Positions 20,220-20,448 of a DNA stretch of 20,448 nucleotides are shown piece by piece (position 1 is the stretch's first letter; the number at the start of each line of letters is the position of its first letter). Position numbers and translations under genes: made by a program. The stretch covers positions 1 to 20,448 of the IMG/VR virus record IMGVR_UViG_3300044612_000068; one strand, given 5' to 3'. The notes beneath the pieces are model-generated. The model was not told the DNA's origin and did not search any database. It worked only from the letters and a program-made list of their open reading frames with translations. This DNA comes from a virus.

Positions 20220-20276
20220 GACTCTTTCAGAATTTTCCTCCCGAGATTTGTGAGGGAGGAAAATTCTTTCAGAGTC
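20220..20276. repeat. 57-nt inverted repeat (14 + 6 bp)
   Basis: Inner perfect arms at 20229-20242 and 20254-20267 (AGAATTTTCCTCCC / GGGAGGAAAATTCT) around an 11-base loop. Outer arms GACTCT/AGAGTC are separated by a symmetrical 3x3 internal loop. The two sides also share a direct TCTTTCAGA. No T-run follows on either strand, so a standard terminator is unlikely. Confidence 0.92.
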
Positions 20277-20363
20277 TTCCCCCCTTACAGCCCCCATTGA
20301 ATCGGCACAATGGTTGGCGGGTTTGGATTTAGCCGGTGTACATTGAACACTACGGAGACGAAC

Positions 20364-20448
20364 ATGGGCATCCATCTCGAACGTGGCATCAAGTTTGCGA
20401 ATTCGCTGTCCGGCAATCTGTCGGCGGTTCGGCGTGAGCGGATTGACG
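20364..20448 (+). CDS. Start of divergent plus-strand gene (partial)
   Basis: ATG at 20364 with GGAG six bases upstream opens 28 codons without a stop to the right edge: MGIHLERGIKFANSLSGNLS, then AVRRERID. The visible part is too short to recognise. It is the only credible plus-strand gene in the window and marks the border between the late operon and another transcription unit. A weak promoter match (TTGGCG 20314-20319, TACATT 20339-20344, 19-base spacer) is not convincing. Confidence 0.52.
   Translation, partial: MGIHLERGIKFANSLSGNLSAVRRERID

Larger units (their letters stand above)
20060..20363. other. Divergent intergenic region with large palindromes
   Basis: Lies between terS (minus) and a plus-strand gene. 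It contains the candidate terS promoter, a 90-nt nested hairpin, a 6-bp hairpin, a 57-nt hairpin and a 6-bp inverted repeat (20294-20313, CCATTG/CAATGG). No convincing gene, tRNA or intrinsic terminator is seen. A packaging-initiation site or regulatory switch would fit here. Confidence 0.8.

Noticed and set aside
20092-20276. CRISPR array, tRNA or riboswitch
   Set aside because: The repeats are inverted, not regularly spaced direct repeats; no cloverleaf, anticodon arm or known aptamer motif could be found.
20097-20375. Minus-strand open frame of 92 codons across the palindromic region
   Set aside because: It has no ribosome site, runs through both giant hairpins and overlaps the better-supported plus-strand start; its protein looks like translated non-coding sequence.

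Overview
The window is a stretch of a tailed double-stranded DNA phage genome (Caudoviricetes) that carries packaging, head, tail and lysis genes. Nearly everything is on the minus strand, so the late operon reads from right to left. The order is small terminase, large terminase, a 665-residue portal, a small overlapping gene, scaffold, major capsid, connector and tail genes, a 2011-residue fibre, lysis genes, and a large structural gene that runs off the left edge. No tape-measure, tail-tube or sheath gene lies between the capsid and fibre genes, so a short-tailed (podovirus-like) particle is the likeliest reading; this is inference. Clear Shine-Dalgarno sites and a GH24 lysozyme with a 3TM-type holin fit a Gram-negative, proteobacterial host. 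The host cannot be named from the sequence.

Right end (19547-20448): the terS gene lies beside a 304-base divergent intergenic region, beyond which a plus-strand gene begins and leaves the window. Head region (11891-19546): terL and portal overlap by one base. A small gene starts inside the portal's 3' end. Scaffold, capsid and three connector or adaptor genes follow with short gaps or 4-base overlaps. Fibre region (3538-11891): a repeat-containing 317-residue protein, a 147-residue virion protein, the giant fibre with a C-terminal self-cleaving S74 chaperone domain, and two small fibre-associated proteins. Lysis region (1470-3434): probably started by its own promoter (-10 TATAAT), it encodes five very small proteins, three of them with one membrane segment and a coiled coil, then a 3TM-type holin and a GH24 endolysin joined by 4-base overlaps.

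The most unusual signal is a superimposed layer of inverted repeats. Between 19593 and 20276 the DNA is an almost continuous chain of perfect or nearly perfect hairpins (stems of 5-14 bp, several nested). It runs through the terS coding sequence, both flanks and the presumed late promoter, while terS still encodes an ordinary terminase small subunit. Two intergenic hairpins are very large: 39 bp over 90 nt and 20 bp over 57 nt. Long hairpins recur inside several other genes (the 317-residue repeat protein, a connector gene, the fibre's 5' and 3' ends, the portal), whereas the major capsid gene has almost none by eye. I know of no described system with this arrangement. Candidate roles are a packaging signal, ordered mRNA structure, or a footprint of template-switch mutation.
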